NCBI RefSeq assembly: GCF_007673095.1
Contig: NZ_VDYZ01000005.1
Location: 157,294 to 221,293, forward strand
Length of the DNA stretch: 64,000 nt
Direction of reading: 5' to 3'
DNA from: Corynebacterium glyciniphilum AJ 3170
GTDB taxonomy: Bacteria; Actinomycetota; Actinomycetes; Mycobacteriales; Mycobacteriaceae
The position numbers and the translations under genes were made by a program. This document shows positions 1-9,565 of the stretch, piece by piece; position 1 is the stretch's first letter; each line of letters opens with the position of its first letter. The notes under the pieces are model-generated. The model saw nothing but the letters and a program-made list of their open reading frames with translations. It searched no databases and was not told the origin of the DNA.

Positions 1-329
1 GGGCTTTCGTGATCCTCGACGAGGCACAGAACACCACCCCCGCCCAGATGAAGATGTTCCTGACCCGACTGGGGTTCGGGACGAAGATCGTGGTGACCGG
101 CGACCTCACCCAGGTCGACCTGCCGAACCACCAGGCCAGCGGTCTCAGCGTGGCGCACCGGATCCTCTCCGGTGTGGACGGGGTGACGGTGACCGAATTC
201 GACACCACCGACGTGGTCCGCCACCACCTTGTCGGACGGATCATCCAGGCCTACGAACGTTACGAGTCCGAGCAGGCCGCGGAAGCGGAGCTGGCGCGCC
301 AGGACCGCAAGGAGAGGAGGAGTCGGTGA
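1..329 (+). CDS. phoH: PhoH-like ATPase, C-terminal part (5' end outside window)
   Basis: Only the last ~109 residues are present; the frame is open from base 3, so the start lies upstream. The fragment opens with a Walker B type motif, ILDEAQN, followed by [26 protein letters not shown] and GVTVTEF, which are the conserved C-terminal half of the PhoH P-loop ATPase domain. PhoH proteins are cytoplasmic NTPases of uncertain role, often linked to RNA metabolism. The Walker A motif would be upstream. The TGA stop overlaps the GTG of ybeY, with an AAGGAGAGGAGG Shine-Dalgarno inside the phoH end, so the two are translationally coupled. phoH-ybeY-corC-era is a standard bacterial gene order. Confidence 0.93.
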   Translation, partial: AFVILDEAQNTTPAQMKMFLTRLGFGTKIVVTGDLTQVDLPNHQASGLSVAHRILSGVDGVTVTEFDTTDVVRHHLVGRIIQAYERYESEQAAEAELARQDRKERRSR

Positions 330-919
330 GTATCGAGGTATTCAACGAGTCGGGTTTCGGAGAGGTCAACGAGGAGGAGCTGATCGACGTCGCGCGCTTC
401 GCCCTGTGGAGCCTGGACGTGCACTCCTCGGCCGAGTTGTCCATCCATATCGTGGACCTGGAGACCATCGCCGACCTGCACGTGCGGTGGCTGGACCTGC
501 CCGGCCCCACGGACGTGATGAGCTTCCCGATGGACGAGCTGACACCGGGTTGGGGTCGTAAGGACGGTCCTCCGCCGGGGCCGGGCGTCCTCGGCGACAT
601 CATGCTGTGCCCGGAGTTCGCGCGGGGACAGGCAGAACGCGCCGGTCACGGGCTGGCCCACGAGCTTGACCTGCTCACCGTCCACGGCGTGCTCCACCTG
701 CTCGGGTTCGACCACGTCGTGCCGGAGGAGGAGCAGCGTATGTTCGCGTTGCAGAATGAGATCCTGGTCAACTGGTACGACTCCCAGGCGGAGCGGGGTA
801 TCTCGTACGGGCCGAAGCCCAGCGGTGCGGCGGCTTTCCCCAGTGCCTCGGACGCGGGCACCGACCGCTGGGTGAATCCGGTGCCTCCGCCGTTCAGTGA
901 GCCCCCCACCGATGCCTGA
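326..919 (+). CDS. ybeY: Endoribonuclease YbeY
   Basis: 197-residue YbeY, the zinc-dependent single-strand endoribonuclease needed for 16S rRNA 3' maturation and 70S quality control. The diagnostic H-x3-H-x5-H zinc motif is present as [11 protein letters not shown] near residues 118-128, preceded by [10 protein letters not shown], another family signature. The GTG start at 326 is fixed by the strong Shine-Dalgarno (AAGGAGAGGAGG) and by its overlap with the phoH stop. The C-terminus carries about 35 extra residues rich in Pro, Ser and Ala beyond the usual ~155-residue core; this low-complexity tail is common in actinobacterial homologues. The 3' end overlaps the next gene by 8 nt. Confidence 0.95.
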   Translation: MSIEVFNESGFGEVNEEELIDVARFALWSLDVHSSAELSIHIVDLETIADLHVRWLDLPGPTDVMSFPMDELTPGWGRKDGPPPGPGVLGDIMLCPEFARGQAERAGHGLAHELDLLTVHGVLHLLGFDHVVPEEEQRMFALQNEILVNWYDSQAERGISYGPKPSGAAAFPSASDAGTDRWVNPVPPPFSEPPTDA

Positions 920-2330
920 TCTCTCCGTCATTCTCTCCGCGGTCGTGGCGTTGCTGGTCATCCTGCCGCTGGCGGGGGTGCTGTCCTCGACGGAGACGGC
1001 GTTGAGTTCGCTGTCGCTGGCACGGGTGGAATCCCTGGTCAAGGATGACAAGGCCGGGGCATCCCGGTTGCTGCAGGTGGTGCGTGACAGGCCGGACTAC
1101 ATCAACCTCCTGGTCCTGCTCCGGACTGTCTGTGAAGCCTCTGCGGCTGTGCTGGTCACGGTGGTCGCACTGGACATGGTGGGGGAGCGCAGCTGGTCGA
1201 TCGCCGTGTCGATCATCGTGGTCACCCTGCTGATCTACGTCATCGTCGGCGTGGTCTCCCGGACCATGGGACGCCGCAACCCGTACAGTGTCTCGTTGCG
1301 CTCGGCGACGCTGCTCGTGGTGGTGCGTAAGATCCTCGGACCGTTGTCCAGGGTCCTTGTCTGGCTCGGTGGCGTGGTCACCCCCGGACGTGGGCTGCGG
1401 GCAGGTCCGTTCGCCACGGAGATCGAGCTACGGGAGATGGTCGACATCGCCCAGGAGCGGGGCGTGGTCGAGATCGATGAGCGTCGGATGATCCAGTCGG
1501 TCTTCGACCTGGCGGACACCACCGCCCGGGAGATCATGGTGCCGCGACCGGAGATCCTGTGGATCGAGGACGACAAGACCGCCGCACAGGCGGTGCGGTT
1601 GTGCGTCCGGTCCGGGTTGTCCCGCGTACCGGTGGTCGGCGAAAGTGTCGACGACATCGTCGGGGTGGTCTACCTCAAGGACCTCGTCTCCGCCACCTAC
1701 GACGCCTCCACCGCCGACCGGGCGGTGCCCGTCCGCGACATGATGCGGGAACCCGTCTTCGTCCCGGACTCCCGCAACCTTGATGACCTCCTCGAAGACA
1801 TGCAACGCGACCAGGTGCACATCGCCGTGCTGGTCGACGAGTACGGAGGAACAGCAGGGCTCGTGAGTATCGAGGACATCCTGGAGGAGATCGTCGGTGA
1901 GATCAGCGACGAGTACGACGACGGCGACGACGTAGCGGTGGAGAAGATCACCGACGGGGTCTACCGCGTGGAGGCGTGGATGAGCCTCAACGACCTCGCC
2001 GAACTCTACGAGGACGTCGACCTGGAGTTTTCTGATGAGATCCAGGACGAGGTCGACACCGTCGCCGGACTGGCTGCATTCGAACTCGGTAAGGTCCCGT
2101 TGCCGGGCGCCGAACTCGATGTCGCGGGCCTGCACCTGACCTGCGAAGGCGGTCGCGACAGACGCGGTCGGATCAAGGTGCGCACCGTGGTGGTCTCCGG
2201 ACCGACGCGGCCTACCCGCAGACATGACGACCTGCACGATGAACTGCACGACGATCCCGACACAGGATCGGAACCCACCCCGGACACCGATGTGCCGGAC
2301 AACACCAGAGACAGGACCGACCATGAGTGA
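912..2330 (+). CDS. CorC/HlyC-type transmembrane CBS-domain protein (CNNM family)
   Basis: About 472 residues. The N-terminal ~180 residues hold three or four hydrophobic segments of a DUF21/CNNM domain, then a paired CBS (Bateman) domain at about 215-335 ([38 protein letters not shown]), then a CorC_HlyC domain at about 345-430. Such proteins are membrane Mg/Co efflux or homeostasis factors sensing adenine nucleotides; the exact substrate cannot be read from sequence. I prefer ATG 912, which overlaps the ybeY stop by 8 nt; an in-frame GTG at 897 would add five residues. The acidic, His-rich tail (about 440-472) looks disordered. It overlaps era by 8 nt, continuing the phoH-ybeY operon. Confidence 0.9.
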   Translation: MPDLSVILSAVVALLVILPLAGVLSSTETALSSLSLARVESLVKDDKAGASRLLQVVRDRPDYINLLVLLRTVCEASAAVLVTVVALDMVGERSWSIAVSIIVVTLLIYVIVGVVSRTMGRRNPYSVSLRSATLLVVVRKILGPLSRVLVWLGGVVTPGRGLRAGPFATEIELREMVDIAQERGVVEIDERRMIQSVFDLADTTAREIMVPRPEILWIEDDKTAAQAVRLCVRSGLSRVPVVGESVDDIVGVVYLKDLVSATYDASTADRAVPVRDMMREPVFVPDSRNLDDLLEDMQRDQVHIAVLVDEYGGTAGLVSIEDILEEIVGEISDEYDDGDDVAVEKITDGVYRVEAWMSLNDLAELYEDVDLEFSDEIQDEVDTVAGLAAFELGKVPLPGAELDVAGLHLTCEGGRDRRGRIKVRTVVVSGPTRPTRRHDDLHDELHDDPDTGSEPTPDTDVPDNTRDRTDHE

Positions 2331-3309
2331 CACCCCGGACTTCCCCGACTTCCCCGACGAGACGGATCTGCCGTCCGACGCTGTCGCCGCACCCGCGGTC
2401 GACTTCAGCGCGCCCGAGGGTTTCCGCAGCGGGTTCATCAGCTTCGTCGGTCGACCGAACACCGGTAAGTCGACGTTGACCAACGCCCTGGTCGGCGAGA
2501 AGATCGCGATCACCGCCGACCAGCCGGAGACCACGAGACATCCGATCCGCGGGATCGTGCACCGTCCCGACTCCCAGATCATCGTCGTCGACACCCCCGG
2601 ACTGCACCGGCCGCGCACCCTGCTGGGGGAGCGCCTCAACGAGGTCGTGAAAGAGACCTATGCGGATGTGGACGTCATCGGTTTGTGCATCCCGGCGGAC
2701 GAGAAGATCGGCCCCGGTGACCGGTGGATTCTGGAGGCGGTCCGTAAGGCAGCGCCGAAGACCCCGGTGGTCGGCATCGTCACCAAGCTCGACAAGGCGT
2801 CCAAGGACCAGGTCGGTGCACAGCTCATGGCCCTGCACGACCTGCTGGACGGAGGAGAGGTCGTCCCGGTCTCCGCGACCGGCGAGGTGCAGCTGGACGT
2901 CCTGCTCGACATCGTCACCGGTCTGCTGCCGGAGGGGCCGAAGTTCTACCCGGACGACCACGTCACCGATGACGACCGGGACACCCGGATGTCGGAGCTG
3001 ATCAGGGAAGCGGCCCTGTCCGGTCTGCACGACGAGCTTCCGCACTCGGTCGCCGTGCAGATCGACGAGGTGCTGCCCTCAGAGGATCGGGAGGGGGTCC
3101 TGGAGGTCCATGCGGTGATCTTCCTGGAACGTGAAGGCCAGAAGCGTATCCTGCGGGGCAAGGACAACCGCCGCTGGGGCCGGATCATCCACAATTCCAG
3201 GCAGAGCCTCATGGACCTGCTGGGACAGAACGTGTACGTGGATCTGCGGATGAAGGTCGCGAAGAACTGGCAGTCCGACCCCAAGCAGTTGGGGCGCCTG
3301 GGGTTCTGA
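2323..3309 (+). CDS. era: GTPase Era
   Basis: 328-residue ribosome-assembly GTPase Era. G1 is GRPNTGKS (about residues 44-51), G3 is DTPG, G4 is TKLDKA (TKLD in place of the more common NKID) and G5 is SATGE. The last ~120 residues form the KH RNA-binding domain (about 215-328), which contacts the 3' end of 16S rRNA. The start is taken at ATG 2323, which overlaps the preceding stop by 8 nt; the frame is open further upstream but lies inside the CBS-protein gene. The N-terminal ~35 residues are acidic (repeated PDFPDF) and longer than in most Era proteins. It ends the co-directional phoH-ybeY-corC-era run. Confidence 0.96.
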   Translation: MSDTPDFPDFPDETDLPSDAVAAPAVDFSAPEGFRSGFISFVGRPNTGKSTLTNALVGEKIAITADQPETTRHPIRGIVHRPDSQIIVVDTPGLHRPRTLLGERLNEVVKETYADVDVIGLCIPADEKIGPGDRWILEAVRKAAPKTPVVGIVTKLDKASKDQVGAQLMALHDLLDGGEVVPVSATGEVQLDVLLDIVTGLLPEGPKFYPDDHVTDDDRDTRMSELIREAALSGLHDELPHSVAVQIDEVLPSEDREGVLEVHAVIFLEREGQKRILRGKDNRRWGRIIHNSRQSLMDLLGQNVYVDLRMKVAKNWQSDPKQLGRLGF

Positions 3310-3371
3310 GTCCACGGTGATCACGGTGATAACGTCGGTGTGACCTAACCAGACGCTCCCAGGAGGCTTTC

Positions 3372-3896
3372 ATGACCACCCCCGGCGACAACAGCGACAA
3401 CAGCGGCAACGGAGACAACGGCGAGTACCGCGCCAACCGGTGGAGTAACGCCTCCGGTGGCGCTCCGAACCCGGGGTCGGGCTACCCGTCCTTCAGTGCC
3501 CAACCGCAGCCCGGGCCCGGCGCCTACACCGGCGCGCCCGGTGGAGGAACGAACCAGGACTCGTTCTTCTCCGCACTGTTCGACTTCAGCTTCACCCGCT
3601 ACGCGACCCCGTCGATCATCAAGTTCGCCTACGCGCTGGGCTTCGCCTTCATCGCTCTGCTGTGGGTCGGCTACGTCCTCTTCGCCCTCATCGCGCCGAC
3701 CAGTGAATTCGGCGTCGGTGGTTTCGTCCTCGGGCTGTTCGGCGTCATCATTCTCACCGTCGGCATGCTCTTCATGCTGATGTCCCTGCGGATGATGCTG
3801 GAGTTCTACCTCTCCAACATCCGTATCGCACAGTCCGCACAGTCGATTGACCAGCGGCTGCTTGAGCGCCAGGGTGGCCAGCCCGGACGGTACTGA
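3372..3896 (+). CDS. DUF4282 family membrane protein
   Basis: 174 residues. The first ~65 are Gly/Asn/Pro-rich and probably disordered; the remainder contains two strong hydrophobic helices at about 88-112 and 118-142, flanked by the FDFSFTRYATPSIIKF segment typical of DUF4282 proteins. The C-terminus (RMMLEFYLSNIRIAQS) is amphipathic and cytoplasmic-like. Function is unknown for the family. The start is well placed by a Shine-Dalgarno, CCAGGAGGC, 6 nt before ATG 3372. It lies alone between era and recO on the same strand, with a 62 nt gap after era. Confidence 0.85.
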   Translation: MTTPGDNSDNSGNGDNGEYRANRWSNASGGAPNPGSGYPSFSAQPQPGPGAYTGAPGGGTNQDSFFSALFDFSFTRYATPSIIKFAYALGFAFIALLWVGYVLFALIAPTSEFGVGGFVLGLFGVIILTVGMLFMLMSLRMMLEFYLSNIRIAQSAQSIDQRLLERQGGQPGRY

Positions 3897-3929
3897 CACC
3901 TTGTCCGACCAGTGCGCGGCCTCCGGTCG

Positions 3930-3935
3930 TACACT
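3930..3935 (+). promoter_or_regulatory. -10 element of leaderless recO
   Basis: TACACT hexamer followed by 7 nt and then ATG 3943, so transcription probably begins at the A of the start codon. No Shine-Dalgarno is present. This spacing recurs through the window. Confidence 0.6.
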
Positions 3936-3942
3936 GGTCACC

Positions 3943-4755
3943 ATGTCCAGAAGCCCTCGTCCCCAGTACCGGGACGAGGCTTTTGTCGTCCGTACCCACA
4001 AACTCGGCGAGGCCGACCTCATTGTCGTACTGCTCACCCGGGAACACGGACTGGTCCGCGCCGTCGCGAAGGGGATCCGCCGGTCCAAGTCACGCTTCGG
4101 TGCCCGTCTCGACCGGTTCTGCCGCGTGAACGTCCAGATCTACCCGGGACGGAACCGCTCGAAGCCGGATGGTGGTCTGGCCAATGTCACCGACGCTGTC
4201 ACCGTTCACACATTCGCACCCCAGATCAGCACCGACGTCGACCGGTACTACGCCGGCGTGGCGATGCTGGAGATCGCCGAACTCACCGTCCAAGGAACCG
4301 GAGAAGAGGCCGCCCACGTTTTTGACGGGCTCGACCGTGCTCTCGCGGTACTGGCCTCGCCAGCGACAACGGGAACCGGACTACCCGGGTCCGGGCTTCC
4401 CCCCCGCACCCAGGCGGACCGGTTCGTCCTGCAGTTCCTGGGGATGGCGGGCTGGGCGCCGAGCCTGGTGGACTGTGCCCAGTGCGGACGGGCGGGCCCA
4501 CACTCCGCCTTCCACCCGTTGGCCGGCGGCGCGGTGTGTACGTCCTGCCGCCCGCCGGGGGCGTTCACTCCGCCGGCGCAGTCCGTCCGGGTCCTCTGGC
4601 TGCTGTCCCGGGGCCGACCGGGCGACCTTGCCGCGGTGGACGTTGTCGCCGACGGGGCTGACGGCGCCCGCGTGCTGAGTATCGCCCATGAGCTTCTTCT
4701 CGCCCATGTGAAGAACCAGACGGAATCCCCGTGTCGGGCATTCTCTTCTCTGTGA
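3943..4755 (+). CDS. recO: DNA repair protein RecO
   Basis: 270-residue RecO, the RecF-pathway mediator that anneals ssDNA and loads RecA at gaps with RecR. The N-terminal OB fold begins [19 protein letters not shown] and contains the conserved [11 protein letters not shown] segment (about 45-55). A four-cysteine zinc module appears as CAQCG and CTSC (about 180-205), as in actinobacterial RecO. ATG 3943 is chosen because a TACACT -10 lies 7 nt upstream, giving a leaderless message, whereas the open frame further upstream overlaps the DUF4282 gene. uppS follows 25 nt later, as in other corynebacteria and mycobacteria. Confidence 0.95.
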   Translation: MSRSPRPQYRDEAFVVRTHKLGEADLIVVLLTREHGLVRAVAKGIRRSKSRFGARLDRFCRVNVQIYPGRNRSKPDGGLANVTDAVTVHTFAPQISTDVDRYYAGVAMLEIAELTVQGTGEEAAHVFDGLDRALAVLASPATTGTGLPGSGLPPRTQADRFVLQFLGMAGWAPSLVDCAQCGRAGPHSAFHPLAGGAVCTSCRPPGAFTPPAQSVRVLWLLSRGRPGDLAAVDVVADGADGARVLSIAHELLLAHVKNQTESPCRAFSSL

Positions 4756-4767
4756 CCCGCCGTCTGG

Positions 4768-4773
4768 CACAAT
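4768..4773 (+). promoter_or_regulatory. -10 element of leaderless uppS
   Basis: CACAAT preceded by TGG (extended -10-like), then 7 nt, then GTG 4781. It decides GTG 4781 over the TTG at 4775 as the start, because transcription would begin at or next to 4781. Confidence 0.5.
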
Positions 4774-4780
4774 ATTGGGC

Positions 4781-5506
4781 GTGAGTAGACCCGAGATCCC
4801 CGCTGAGTTCATTCCCCGTCACGTCGCGATCGTGATGGACGGCAACGGCCGTTGGGCACAGGACCGGGGGCTCCCCCGCACGGAAGGGCACAAACGCGGC
4901 GAAGGCGTCCTCATGGACATCATCGACGAATGTCTGGAACTCGGGGTCGACTATCTCTCCGCGTACGCTTTCTCCACTGAGAACTGGCGCAGGAGCGCCG
5001 AGGAGGTGCGCTTCCTCATGGGGTTCAACCGGGACGTGCTGCGTCGGCGCCGCGACGAACTCGATGCGAAAGGGGTCCGGGTCATCTGGGCGGGACGACG
5101 CCCGCGGCTGTGGCGGTCGGTGATCTCGGAACTGAAGAAGGCCGAGGACCAGACCCGCGACAACACCAGGATGACCCTGGTCATGTGTGTGAACTACGGC
5201 GGGCGGGCGGAGATTACCGACGCCACGCGTGCGATCGCCGCCGAGGTCGCTGCAGGGAGGTTGAAGCCCCGCGAAATCACCGAGAAGACGGTCTCAGCCT
5301 TCATGAACGATCCCGGCATGCCCGACGTGGACCTGTTCCTGCGCCCGTCCGGCGAACAGCGGACGTCGAACTTCCTGCCGTGGCAGTCGGTGTACGCCGA
5401 GATGGTGTACCAGGACGTCCTGTTCCCTGAATTCACCCCGGAGCATCTGCGGGAAGCGGTGTTGGAGTACGCGAAACGGGACCGGCGGTTCGGCGGTGTG
5501 AAATGA
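4781..5506 (+). CDS. uppS: cis-prenyltransferase (decaprenyl/undecaprenyl diphosphate synthase)
   Basis: About 241 residues. It condenses isopentenyl diphosphate onto an allylic primer to make the long-chain Z-polyprenyl carrier used for peptidoglycan and arabinogalactan assembly. Family motifs are clear: [13 protein letters not shown] (catalytic Asp) near residues 14-26, AFSTENW near 65-71, and [15 protein letters not shown] and YAE near the C-terminus. In mycolate-containing actinobacteria this locus beside recO encodes the Rv2361c-type decaprenyl synthase, so C50 product is likely but is an inference. GTG 4781 follows a CACAAT -10 by 7 nt, suggesting leaderless translation. The stop overlaps the next ATG by an ATGA junction. 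Confidence 0.95.
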   Translation: MSRPEIPAEFIPRHVAIVMDGNGRWAQDRGLPRTEGHKRGEGVLMDIIDECLELGVDYLSAYAFSTENWRRSAEEVRFLMGFNRDVLRRRRDELDAKGVRVIWAGRRPRLWRSVISELKKAEDQTRDNTRMTLVMCVNYGGRAEITDATRAIAAEVAAGRLKPREITEKTVSAFMNDPGMPDVDLFLRPSGEQRTSNFLPWQSVYAEMVYQDVLFPEFTPEHLREAVLEYAKRDRRFGGVK

Positions 5507-6654
5507 ACGACGAACCGACCCGCCGACAACTCAACCGGTGGCGACGCTACCTGGCCGACGAACGGGCGGAGGGGACAGTCTACCGGGAGCTCGCACGGAA
5601 ACGCACCGGTGAGGAACGCGAGATCCTGCTGGGGATCGCCGAGGCAGAGTCCCGCCACGAGGAGTACTGGCGGGCCCGTCTGGGAGATGACGTCGGACTG
5701 CCTCGGAAGGCAGGACTGAACACCAGGTTGATGGCCTGGATGGCACGTAGGTTCGGGTCGGTGTTCGTCCTGGCACTGCTCCAGTCCGCGGAGTCGCGCA
5801 ACCACTACCTGTCAGACAAGGACGCCACCGAACAGATGGCGGCGGATGAGGCGATCCACGCTGAGGTCGTCCGTGGGCTGGCTGCCCGGGGTAGAGCGAA
5901 GATGTCGGGGGATTTCCGTGCCGCGATCTTCGGCGCCAACGACGGACTGGTGTCGAATCTGGCCCTCCTGTTGGGGATGTACGGTGCCGGCGCCGGGCAG
6001 GCGACGATGCTGACGGCGGGGATCGCCGGCCTGCTGTCGGGCGCCCTGTCCATGGCTGCCGGCGAATATGTGTCGGTGACGAGCCAGAAGGAACTGCTGG
6101 AAGCGTCGACCCCGGACCCGAATACCAGCACGGCGGTACCCAAGCTGGACGTGGACCGGAACGAACTCGAGCTGGTCTACCGGGCGAGGGGAATGGACCC
6201 GGAGGCTGCCGGACGGAAGGCGCGGCGCGTGTTCGCCGAGTTGTCCAGGCTCAAGGAGATCAAGGACGCCACGGACGCCACGGACGCTGATCCGGAGTTC
6301 GCCGGTGGGTTGGACTCCGGCGCAGAGGATGAGATCGCTGAGCTTGGTGAGGAGGGCACCGAGGCCACCGAGAACGGCGGGTCCGGCATGTCCGCGGCCG
6401 TCTCGAGCTTCCTGTGCTTCGGTGTTGGCGCGCTTGTTCCGGTGATCCCGTTGATCCTCGGGCTGGTGGGCCTGCCGGCGATCGTCCTGTCCTGTGTGCT
6501 CGTGGGAGTGGCTCTCCTTGTCACCGGTGCCATGGTGGGACTGTTGTCGGGGATGTCCCCCTGGAAGCGGGCGTTGCGACAGTTGGCCATCGGATTCGGC
6601 GCGGCAGCCGTGACATTCACCCTGGGAAGCCTGTTCGATGTCGCCGCGACGTAG
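5503..6654 (+). CDS. MbfA-like protein: ferritin-like domain fused to VIT1/CCC1 transporter
   Basis: 383 residues. The N-terminal ~140 residues are helical and hydrophilic with di-iron ferritin/rubrerythrin signatures: EAESRHEE near residue 47-54 and DEAIHAE near 115-121, i.e. two ExxH-type pairs. Residues ~145-383 match the VIT1/CCC1 Fe/Mn transporter family ([15 protein letters not shown], then [16 protein letters not shown]) with about five membrane helices interrupted by a charged cytoplasmic segment (about 190-295). This architecture is that of MbfA, a membrane-bound ferritin known in rhizobia to export iron. Iron export or detoxification is therefore the best prediction. It is coupled to uppS by ATGA overlap, an unexpected partner. 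Confidence 0.85.
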   Translation: MNDEPTRRQLNRWRRYLADERAEGTVYRELARKRTGEEREILLGIAEAESRHEEYWRARLGDDVGLPRKAGLNTRLMAWMARRFGSVFVLALLQSAESRNHYLSDKDATEQMAADEAIHAEVVRGLAARGRAKMSGDFRAAIFGANDGLVSNLALLLGMYGAGAGQATMLTAGIAGLLSGALSMAAGEYVSVTSQKELLEASTPDPNTSTAVPKLDVDRNELELVYRARGMDPEAAGRKARRVFAELSRLKEIKDATDATDADPEFAGGLDSGAEDEIAELGEEGTEATENGGSGMSAAVSSFLCFGVGALVPVIPLILGLVGLPAIVLSCVLVGVALLVTGAMVGLLSGMSPWKRALRQLAIGFGAAAVTFTLGSLFDVAAT

Positions 6655-6679
6655 GCGCTAAAGGAGCAGCAGGCGCTGC

Positions 6680-7096
6680 TCAGCTGTGGCGTTGCGTGCG
6701 GGCACAGTCGGCGCAGAGCCCGAAGACGTCGGCGGTGTGGCCGGTCATCACGAAGCCGTGCTGCCGGGCGACATCCGTGGCCCACCGTTCGACCGGACCG
6801 CCGTCGATCTCCACCGCTTTTCTGCATGACGTGCACACCAGGTGATGGTGGTGGTGCACGGAGCTGCAGCTCCTGTAGAGCATCTCGCCGCTGTCGTCCT
6901 GCAGAGTGTCGATCATGCCCTGGGTGTTCAGCTGTTGGAGGGTGCGGTACACCGTCGTCAGACCGACCTTGTGGCCGCGCTCGCTGAGGGTGGCGTGGAT
7001 GTCCTGCGCACTGGCGAAGGTGGTCATCCCTTCGAGTGTGTCGACCACCGCCGCGCGTTGGCGGGTGTTTCGTTGACCGATCCGGGGAGTGTTCAT
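6680..7096 (-). CDS. zur: Zinc-uptake regulator Zur (Fur family)
   Basis: 138 residues. Fur-family winged helix (RNTRQRAAVVDTL, ASAQDIHATL, GLTTVYRTLQ) followed by a dimerisation domain with HHHHHLVCTSC and a C-terminal CADC, giving the structural CxxC pair zinc site plus His-rich sensing ligands. In corynebacteria the Fur paralogue next to glyS is Zur, repressing zinc uptake genes when zinc is replete. The start is set at ATG 7096, which has a GGAGG Shine-Dalgarno 5 nt upstream; an in-frame GTG 12 nt earlier coincides with that Shine-Dalgarno and is rejected. In C. glutamicum an ArsR-type gene (znr) sits between zur and glyS; here that place holds a small RNA instead. Confidence 0.92.
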   Translation of the reverse strand: MNTPRIGQRNTRQRAAVVDTLEGMTTFASAQDIHATLSERGHKVGLTTVYRTLQQLNTQGMIDTLQDDSGEMLYRSCSSVHHHHHLVCTSCRKAVEIDGGPVERWATDVARQHGFVMTGHTADVFGLCADCARTQRHS

Positions 7097-7239
7097 CGTG
7101 CCCTCCACCCTAACCGTTCATGTGAAAGGAGGGAACGGAACAGCATTCTGGGGTCCGCAGGGGAGGTGTTTTCCGGGGCCCGCCCCAGGTCTCGGAATGC
7201 GCAGGTGAGAGTGGCTTATTCGAGGTAGGATCGGCGGAC

Positions 7240-7269
7240 TTGACAGGGGTGGCGGAGCCGCCGTAAATT
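7240..7269 (+). promoter_or_regulatory. Promoter of the 6C small RNA
   Basis: TTGACA at 7240-7245, an 18 nt spacer and TAAATT at 7264-7269: a near-consensus housekeeping promoter, the strongest -35 seen in the window. Predicted transcription start about 7275-7277. Confidence 0.7.
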
Positions 7270-7274
7270 AGTGC

Positions 7275-7404
7275 CAGTTCCCCAGGGATGGCTTGTCCCC
7301 CCCTAAGTCCATCCCATCAAACGGGGAACAAGGCCCCATCCTCTTCGGAGGACAGCGTGGCCGGGACCCGCGATAACCCCCCCCCCTTTCGCGGGTCCTT
7401 TTTT
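7275..7404 (+). ncRNA. 6C small RNA
   Basis: An actinobacterial 6C RNA is recognised by two hairpins whose loops are runs of C. Hairpin 1: GGGATGG (7285-7291) pairs with CCATCCC (7309-7315), with seven Cs at 7297-7303 in the loop. An outer helix, GTTCCCC (7277-7283) with GGGGAAC (7323-7329), encloses it. A small CCTC-TTCG-GAGG hairpin follows (about 7340-7352). Hairpin 2: GGACCCGCGA (7364-7373) pairs with TCGCGGGTCC (7389-7398), ten Cs at 7377-7386 in the loop, and is followed by six Ts, so it doubles as an intrinsic terminator. A strong promoter lies directly upstream. 6C RNAs act on mRNAs by pairing of the C-rich loops with G-rich sites near ribosome binding sites. Confidence 0.9.
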
Positions 7405-7467
7405 ATGCTCTCAGGGGAGCCGGGTCGGAGTGCGTGACCCGGGGGTGCCTGGCTCTGGTCGTCCCGG

Positions 7468-7473
7468 TATCAT
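7468..7473 (+). promoter_or_regulatory. -10 element of glyS
   Basis: TATCAT about 58 nt upstream of the glyS start, implying a transcription start near 7480 and a ~50 nt leader carrying the GAGGAG ribosome binding site. It contrasts with the many leaderless genes nearby. Confidence 0.4.
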
Positions 7474-7531
7474 GGGCGTGATTGTCTGAACGACCGTCAA
7501 CCCCACCGTCAACGAGGAGTGCCCCGAGCCC

Positions 7532-8914
7532 ATGGCCGCAAGTAACATCGAGACCGTCGTCAACCTCTGCAAGCGCAGGGGACTGGTGTTCCCTGCAGGT
7601 GAGATTTACGGCGGCACGCGCTCCGCCTGGGACTACGGTCCGTTGGGCGTCGAGCTCAAGGAGAACATCAAACGCCAGTGGTGGCGTCACATGGTGACCT
7701 CCCGCAAGGACGTCGTGGGCGTGGACACCTCGATCATCCAGCCGACGCAGGTCTGGGAGGCGTCGGGTCACGTCGAGGTGTTCACGGACCCGCTGGTGGA
7801 GTCGCTGTACACCCACAAGCGGTACCGTGCCGACCACCTTCTGGAGGCTTACGAGGAGAAGCACGGTCACGAGGCGCCGAACGGTCTCGCCGACATCAAT
7901 GACCCGGTCACCGGCCAGCCCGGAAAGTGGACCGAGCCGCGTGAGTTCTCCGGTCTCCTGAAGACCTACCTCGGCCCTGTCGACGACAAGGAGGGCCTGC
8001 ACTACCTGCGTCCGGAGACTGCCCAGGGCATCTTCATCAACTTCAAGAACGTGATGGGCTCTGCCCGTCAGAAGCCGCCCTTCGGCATCGCCAACACGGG
8101 AAAGTCCTTCCGCAACGAGATCACCCCGGGTAACTTCATCTTCCGCACCCGGGAGTTCGAGCAGATGGAGATGGAGTTCTTCGTCAAGCCGGGCGAGGAC
8201 GAGGAATGGCACCAGAGGTGGATCGACGACCGGTTCAACTGGTACGTCAACCTCGGGATCGACCCGGAGAACCTGCGGCTGTACGAGCACCCCCAGGAGA
8301 AGCTCTCCCACTACTCCAAGCGCACCGTGGACGTGGAGTACGCCTTCAACTTCGCCGGTTCGAAGTGGGGTGAGCTTGAGGGCGTCGCCAACCGTACGGA
8401 CTACGACCTGAAGACCCACGCCGAGCACTCCGGTGAAGATCTCAGCTTCTTCGACCAGGAGACCGGCGAGCGGTGGATCCCGTACTGCATCGAGCCGGCC
8501 GCCGGTCTCGGCCGCGCGATGATGGCCTTCCTGGTTGACGCGTACTTCGAAGACGAGGCACCCAACACCAAGGGCGGGGTCGACAAGCGCACCGTCCTGC
8601 GCCTGGACCGCCGTCTCGCGCCGGTGAAGGTCGCCGTCCTGCCGCTGTCGAAGAAGGAGACTCTCACGCCCACGGCGGAGAAGGTGGCAGAGGAGCTCCG
8701 CGGTCTCTGGAACGTCGACTACGACGTGTCCGGTGCCATCGGCCGCCGGTACCGCCGTCAGGATGAGATCGGTACGCCGTTCTGCGTCACCGTCGACTTC
8801 GACACCCTCGAGGACAATGCGGTGACCGTGCGCGAGCGCGACACCATGTCCCAGGAGCGGGTCAGCCTGGATAAGCTGCAGGGCTACCTGGCCGAGCGGC
8901 TCGCAGGCTGCTAG
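7532..8914 (+). CDS. glyS: Glycyl-tRNA synthetase (alpha2 type)
   Basis: 460-residue class II glycyl-tRNA synthetase of the single-chain alpha2 type, charging tRNA-Gly in the cytoplasm. The N-terminus ([17 protein letters not shown], then WDYGPLG) and motif 2 ([25 protein letters not shown]) are diagnostic, motif 3 is in GLGRAMMAF, and the C-terminal ~100 residues form the anticodon-binding domain ([11 protein letters not shown] to LQGYLAERL). Length matches the family. The ATG at 7532 has a GAGGAG Shine-Dalgarno some 12 nt upstream. Gene order zur-glyS is conserved in corynebacteria. Confidence 0.97.
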   Translation: MAASNIETVVNLCKRRGLVFPAGEIYGGTRSAWDYGPLGVELKENIKRQWWRHMVTSRKDVVGVDTSIIQPTQVWEASGHVEVFTDPLVESLYTHKRYRADHLLEAYEEKHGHEAPNGLADINDPVTGQPGKWTEPREFSGLLKTYLGPVDDKEGLHYLRPETAQGIFINFKNVMGSARQKPPFGIANTGKSFRNEITPGNFIFRTREFEQMEMEFFVKPGEDEEWHQRWIDDRFNWYVNLGIDPENLRLYEHPQEKLSHYSKRTVDVEYAFNFAGSKWGELEGVANRTDYDLKTHAEHSGEDLSFFDQETGERWIPYCIEPAAGLGRAMMAFLVDAYFEDEAPNTKGGVDKRTVLRLDRRLAPVKVAVLPLSKKETLTPTAEKVAEELRGLWNVDYDVSGAIGRRYRRQDEIGTPFCVTVDFDTLEDNAVTVRERDTMSQERVSLDKLQGYLAERLAGC

Positions 8915-8932
8915 CCGGAACGGAACTGAGAC

Positions 8933-9526
8933 ATGCCGAACCCTGACATCCGGTGGACCGTCCCCTCCGACGGGCACACCTTCCCGATCTATGCAGGCCT
9001 TCCCAGCGACATGGACAGGGTGGGGGAGTACTCCGTGGAACGGGACGTCGCCACGATCCGTTTCGGCGGAGACACCTGGAAGCTCGACGCGGACAAAGGT
9101 CCGGCCATGACGGCGACCACCGGTGAAGCCACCGGGTCACAGGTGTTCACCGCCGTCGGAGATGCGAAGACTTTCGGCGCCTCCAAGAACGTCAGCTGCA
9201 CCGCCGACCGGCACCGTGTCCTGATACACGCGGAGAGCAAGAAGGACTTTGTCCTCTTCAAGGCCCCTTCCGAGCAGGATGAGCCGTTGGATCTCAGGAA
9301 AGCGGAGAAGATCGGTCAGTTCAGTTCAGAGAACGGCGGTCTCAAGAACGTCCACGTCTCCTTTGAAGGCGCTGGCGAGAAGCTGCCGTTGGATGTCCAG
9401 GTGTTCCTGTCATGGGTGGCCCGTCATGCCATGGAGACACGGGTACTGTCCGCCACCTGGCGCCTGTCGATCTTCCTGATCATCCTCGTGCCGTTCCTGG
9501 TGCTGTACTTCCTCGGTTTCCTCTGA
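8933..9526 (+). CDS. Hypothetical protein with C-terminal membrane anchor
   Basis: 197 residues, not recognised. The first ~170 residues are soluble and beta-rich in appearance with no signal peptide; the last ~22 (ending FLVLYFLGFL) form one hydrophobic helix right at the C-terminus, so it is probably tail-anchored with the bulk in the cytoplasm. There are few cysteines and no catalytic motif is evident. It starts 18 nt after glyS on the same strand, likely cotranscribed; ATG 8933 is preceded by GGAACTGAG, a weak Shine-Dalgarno. Codon use resembles its neighbours. Confidence 0.7.
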   Translation: MPNPDIRWTVPSDGHTFPIYAGLPSDMDRVGEYSVERDVATIRFGGDTWKLDADKGPAMTATTGEATGSQVFTAVGDAKTFGASKNVSCTADRHRVLIHAESKKDFVLFKAPSEQDEPLDLRKAEKIGQFSSENGGLKNVHVSFEGAGEKLPLDVQVFLSWVARHAMETRVLSATWRLSIFLIILVPFLVLYFLGFL

Positions 9527-9565
9527 GAGGAAGTTACCCCGCCGGGGGAGTACGACGCGATACGG

